Of a DNA stretch of 8,240 nt, positions 5,942 through 8,240 are shown piece by piece; the stretch's first letter is position 1, and each line of letters opens with the position of its first letter. The notes beneath the pieces were generated by a model. The model had not been told where the DNA came from and made no database searches. It worked only from the letters and a program-made list of their open reading frames with translations. The position numbers and the translations under genes are program-made. The stretch comes from Pseudomonadota bacterium (GTDB lineage: Bacteria; Pseudomonadota; Alphaproteobacteria; Rhizobiales; Kaistiaceae), in assembly GCA_023392225.1 (NCBI GenBank), contig JAEVZM010000255.1, positions 1 through 8,240 on the forward strand, in the 5' to 3' direction.

Positions 5942-8071
5942 TTGCTGTACATCATCATTCTCTGCGGCCTGCTGTCCATTGCCTACGCGATATGGGCGGC
6001 GCGCTCGGTACTTGCATCGGACACGGGCTCGGCCCGCATGCAGGAGATCGCAGCCGCCATCCAGGAAGGCGCGACCGCCTATCTTCGTCGCCAGTATCTC
6101 ACCATCGCCATCGTCGGCGTGGTGGTCTTCGTCATCCTCGCCCTTCTCCTTTCGATCCCCGTTGCCATTGGCTTCGCCATCGGCGCGGTGCTGTCCGGCA
6201 TCGCCGGCTTCGCCGGGATGATGGTTTCGGTCCGGGCCAACGTGCGCACCGCCCAGGCGGCGAGCCAGAGCCTTTCGGCCGGCCTCGACATCGCCTTCCG
6301 CTCGGGCGCGATCACCGGCCTCCTGGTCGCCGGCCTCGCGCTCCTCGGCGTCGCGGTCTACTACTGGATCCTCACCGGTCCGGGCGGCCACGCGCCGAGC
6401 GACCGCATCGTCATCGACGCGCTGGTGGCGCTTGGCTTCGGCGCGTCGCTGATCTCGATCTTCGCCCGTCTCGGTGGCGGCATCTTCACCAAGGGGGCCG
6501 ACGTCGGCGCCGCCCTGGTCGGCAAGGTCGAGGCGGGCATCCCGGAGGATGATCCCCGCAACCCGGCGACCATCGCCGACAACGTCGGCGACAATGTCGG
6601 CGATTGCGCCGGCATGGCGGCCGACCTCTTCGAGACCTATGCGGTGACGGTGGTCGCGACCATCGTGCTGGCCTCGATCTTCTTCGCCGGCACGCCCTCG
6701 CTCGGCCCGATGATGCTCTACCCGCTGGCCATCTGCGCGGCTTGCGTCATCGCTTCGATCGTCGGCACCTTCTTCGTCCGCCTCGGCTCGAACGGGTCGA
6801 TCATGGGCGCGCTCTACAAGGGCCTGATCGCGGCCGGCATCCTGTCGATCGTCGGCCTCGGCGTCGCCACCTATGTCGTCACGAAGTGGGGCGATATCGG
6901 CATCGTCAACGGCAAGCTGATCACCGGCACGAACCTGTTCATCTGTGGCATCGTCGGCCTCGTGGTCACCGGCCTGATCGTCTGGATCACCGAGTACTAC
7001 ACGGCCACCGGCAAGCGCCCGGTGGTGTCGATCGCGCAGTCCTCGGTCTCGGGACACGGCACCAACGTGATCCAGGGCCTTGCGGTGTCGCTCGAATCGA
7101 CGGCGCTGCCGGCGATCGTGATCATTGCCGGCATCATCGTCACCTACACGCTTGCCGGCCTGTTCGGCACGGCGATCGCGGTGACCTCGATGCTCGGCAT
7201 CGCCGGCATCATCGTCGCCCTCGACGCCTTCGGCCCGGTTACCGACAATGCCGGCGGCATTGCCGAGATGGCGGGCCTGCCGGCCGAGGTGCGCAAGTCG
7301 ACCGACGCCCTCGACGCGGTCGGCAACACCACCAAGGCGGTCACCAAGGGCTATGCGATCGGCTCCGCCGGCCTCGGCGCTCTGGTGCTGTTCGCGGCCT
7401 ACACTTCGGACCTCGACCACTTCGTGTCGGATCCAAGTGCGTTCCCGTACTTCGCGGGCGTCGATCCCGACTTCTCGCTGGCCAATCCCTACGTGGTGGT
7501 TGGGCTGCTGTTCGGCGGCCTGTTGCCCTATCTGTTCGGCGGCATCGCGATGACCGCCGTCGGACGGGCGGCGGGCTCGATCGTCGAGGAGGTGCGCCGG
7601 CAGTTCCGCGAAAAGCCGGGCATCATGAAGGGCACCGACAAGCCGGACTATGGCCGCGCGGTCGACCTGCTCACCAAGGCGGCGATCCGGGAGATGATCA
7701 TCCCCTCGCTGCTACCGGTGCTGTCGCCGATCGTCGTCTACTTCGTGATCTACTGGATCGCGGGCAAGGATGCGGCCTTCGCGGCGCTCGGGGCGATGCT
7801 GCTCGGCGTCATTGTCACCGGCCTGTTCGTCGCGATCTCGATGACCACGGGCGGCGGCGCTTGGGACAACGCCAAGAAGAGCTTCGAGGACGGCTTCGTC
7901 GACAAGGACGGCGTCAAGCACCTCAAGGGCTCTGAGGCGCACAAGGCGTCGGTCACCGGTGACACTGTCGGCGATCCCTACAAGGACACCGCGGGGCCGG
8001 CCGTGAACCCGATGATCAAGATCACCAACATCGTGGCGCTGCTGCTGCTGGCAGTTCTGGCGCATAGCTGA
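5942..8071 (+). CDS. hppA: K+-independent proton-translocating membrane pyrophosphatase
   Basis: Integral inner-membrane pump that couples hydrolysis of pyrophosphate to H+ export; homodimer with about 16 helices per subunit. The 709 residues are the normal bacterial length. Cytoplasmic active-site segments are present: GGGIFTKGADVG followed by K195 and E197, PEDDPRNPATIADNVGDNVGD (D213, D217, D221), TDNAGGIAEMAGL (D435), WDNAKK (641-646) and GDTVGDPYKDTAGP (673-686). K465 and T468 in GNTTKAVTK (461-469) are the known marks of the K+-independent subfamily. Oddity: the signature reads DVGAALVGKVE (187-197) where the family has DVGADLVGKVE or DVGGDLVGKVE, so residue 191 is Ala (GCC) where a pyrophosphate/Mg2+-binding Asp is expected. 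All other signature residues I checked are intact, so the gene does not look decayed. The TTG start gives MLYIIILCGLLSIAYAIW, matching homologues, and has a strong ribosome binding site. Confidence 0.96.
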   Translation: MLYIIILCGLLSIAYAIWAARSVLASDTGSARMQEIAAAIQEGATAYLRRQYLTIAIVGVVVFVILALLLSIPVAIGFAIGAVLSGIAGFAGMMVSVRANVRTAQAASQSLSAGLDIAFRSGAITGLLVAGLALLGVAVYYWILTGPGGHAPSDRIVIDALVALGFGASLISIFARLGGGIFTKGADVGAALVGKVEAGIPEDDPRNPATIADNVGDNVGDCAGMAADLFETYAVTVVATIVLASIFFAGTPSLGPMMLYPLAICAACVIASIVGTFFVRLGSNGSIMGALYKGLIAAGILSIVGLGVATYVVTKWGDIGIVNGKLITGTNLFICGIVGLVVTGLIVWITEYYTATGKRPVVSIAQSSVSGHGTNVIQGLAVSLESTALPAIVIIAGIIVTYTLAGLFGTAIAVTSMLGIAGIIVALDAFGPVTDNAGGIAEMAGLPAEVRKSTDALDAVGNTTKAVTKGYAIGSAGLGALVLFAAYTSDLDHFVSDPSAFPYFAGVDPDFSLANPYVVVGLLFGGLLPYLFGGIAMTAVGRAAGSIVEEVRRQFREKPGIMKGTDKPDYGRAVDLLTKAAIREMIIPSLLPVLSPIVVYFVIYWIAGKDAAFAALGAMLLGVIVTGLFVAISMTTGGGAWDNAKKSFEDGFVDKDGVKHLKGSEAHKASVTGDTVGDPYKDTAGPAVNPMIKITNIVALLLLAVLAHS

Positions 8072-8078
8072 ACGGGAT

Positions 8079-8103
8079 GGGGCGGCGGGCTTCCCGCCGC
8101 CCC
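8079..8103 (+). terminator. Intrinsic-type terminator hairpin after hppA
   Basis: A perfect 11-base-pair stem, GGGGCGGCGGG (8079-8089) with CCCGCCGCCCC (8093-8103), and a 3-base loop CTT, starting 8 bases after the hppA stop. The following TCCCTCCC-like stretch is pyrimidine-rich but not a true T-tract. Because the next gene converges, the same stem may serve both strands. Confidence 0.65.
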
Positions 8104-8107
8104 TCCC

Positions 8108-8240
8108 TCAAGCCGCTGGGCGCCGCGGCGGGAATTCTATCGGCACCAACCCCATCTCCAGCGAACGGGCGATGCGCTGGGCGCGCTCCAGCAGATGCTC
8201 CACGGCTGCCTCCGGCAGGGTGCGGCGCGCCACCTCCTCG
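8108..8240 (-). CDS. Unidentified protein, C-terminal fragment (5' end outside window)
   Basis: On the - strand a frame open from the window edge ends at a TGA (8108-8110), giving the last 43 residues of a protein. The end has EEVARRTLPEAAVEHLLERA, which looks like amphipathic helix, then RSLEMGLVPIEFPPRRPAA, a proline/arginine-rich tail. Third codon positions are mostly G or C, as in the neighbouring genes, and the stop lies 4 bases from the shared hairpin, as expected for a convergent gene. I do not recognise the family, and nothing here allows a function to be given. Confidence 0.55.
   Translation of the reverse strand, partial: EEVARRTLPEAAVEHLLERAQRIARSLEMGLVPIEFPPRRPAA

Noticed and set aside
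6570..6610. Short direct repeat (GACAATGTCGGCGA-like) in hppA
   Set aside because: It encodes the conserved DNVGDNVGD motif, so the repeat reflects protein sequence, not a DNA element.
5816..7420. 534-codon open frame antisense to hppA
   Set aside because: The predicted protein is a low-complexity string of Arg, Asp, Gly, Ala and His, typical of the mirror frame of a G+C-rich gene, and the + strand is unmistakably hppA.
1..8240. tRNA or rRNA genes, CRISPR repeats, insertion sequences, attachment sites
   Set aside because: Read for these across the window; no cloverleaf, repeat-spacer pattern, transposase or flanking repeats were seen.

Overview
The window is chromosomal DNA of high G+C content with strong G/C bias at third codon positions. 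Gene order and protein motifs point to an alphaproteobacterium, most likely of the order Hyphomicrobiales (Rhizobiales). In many members of that order ribD, ribE, ribH, nusB and thiL are clustered, with an MFS transporter and the membrane pyrophosphatase gene hppA nearby. I cannot assign a genus from sequence alone.

Left part (1-3701, + strand): a tightly packed operon of five genes. ribD (5' end outside the window), ribE and ribH are three enzymes of riboflavin synthesis. nusB encodes a transcription antitermination factor that also assists ribosomal RNA synthesis. thiL makes thiamine pyrophosphate. ribH/nusB and nusB/thiL overlap by 4 bases (GTGA and ATGA), which suggests translational coupling. 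The longest gap, between ribE and ribH, is about 117 bases. A G+C-rich hairpin follows thiL.

Middle part (3743-5774): a GNAT acetyltransferase gene on the - strand converges on thiL and diverges from a 12-helix-type MFS transporter gene on the + strand. The 175-base divergent region holds a plausible sigma-70-type promoter for the transporter, a CRP/FNR-like box (AGTGA-N6-TCACA) and a perfect 10-base palindrome.

Right part (5775-8240): hppA, a K+-independent-type proton-pumping membrane pyrophosphatase, has its own candidate promoter. Its leader is about 115 bases, contains an 8-base inverted repeat, and ends in a strong ribosome binding site ahead of a TTG start. A perfect 11-base-pair hairpin terminates hppA. 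The last 133 bases carry the C-terminal end of an unidentified - strand gene.

These are mostly housekeeping genes and I see no new multi-gene system, mobile element, CRISPR array or RNA gene. The observation most worth checking is in HppA: one aspartate of the pyrophosphate/Mg2+-binding signature (equivalent to Asp257 of the mung bean enzyme) reads as alanine. The two regulatory-looking intergenic regions come next.
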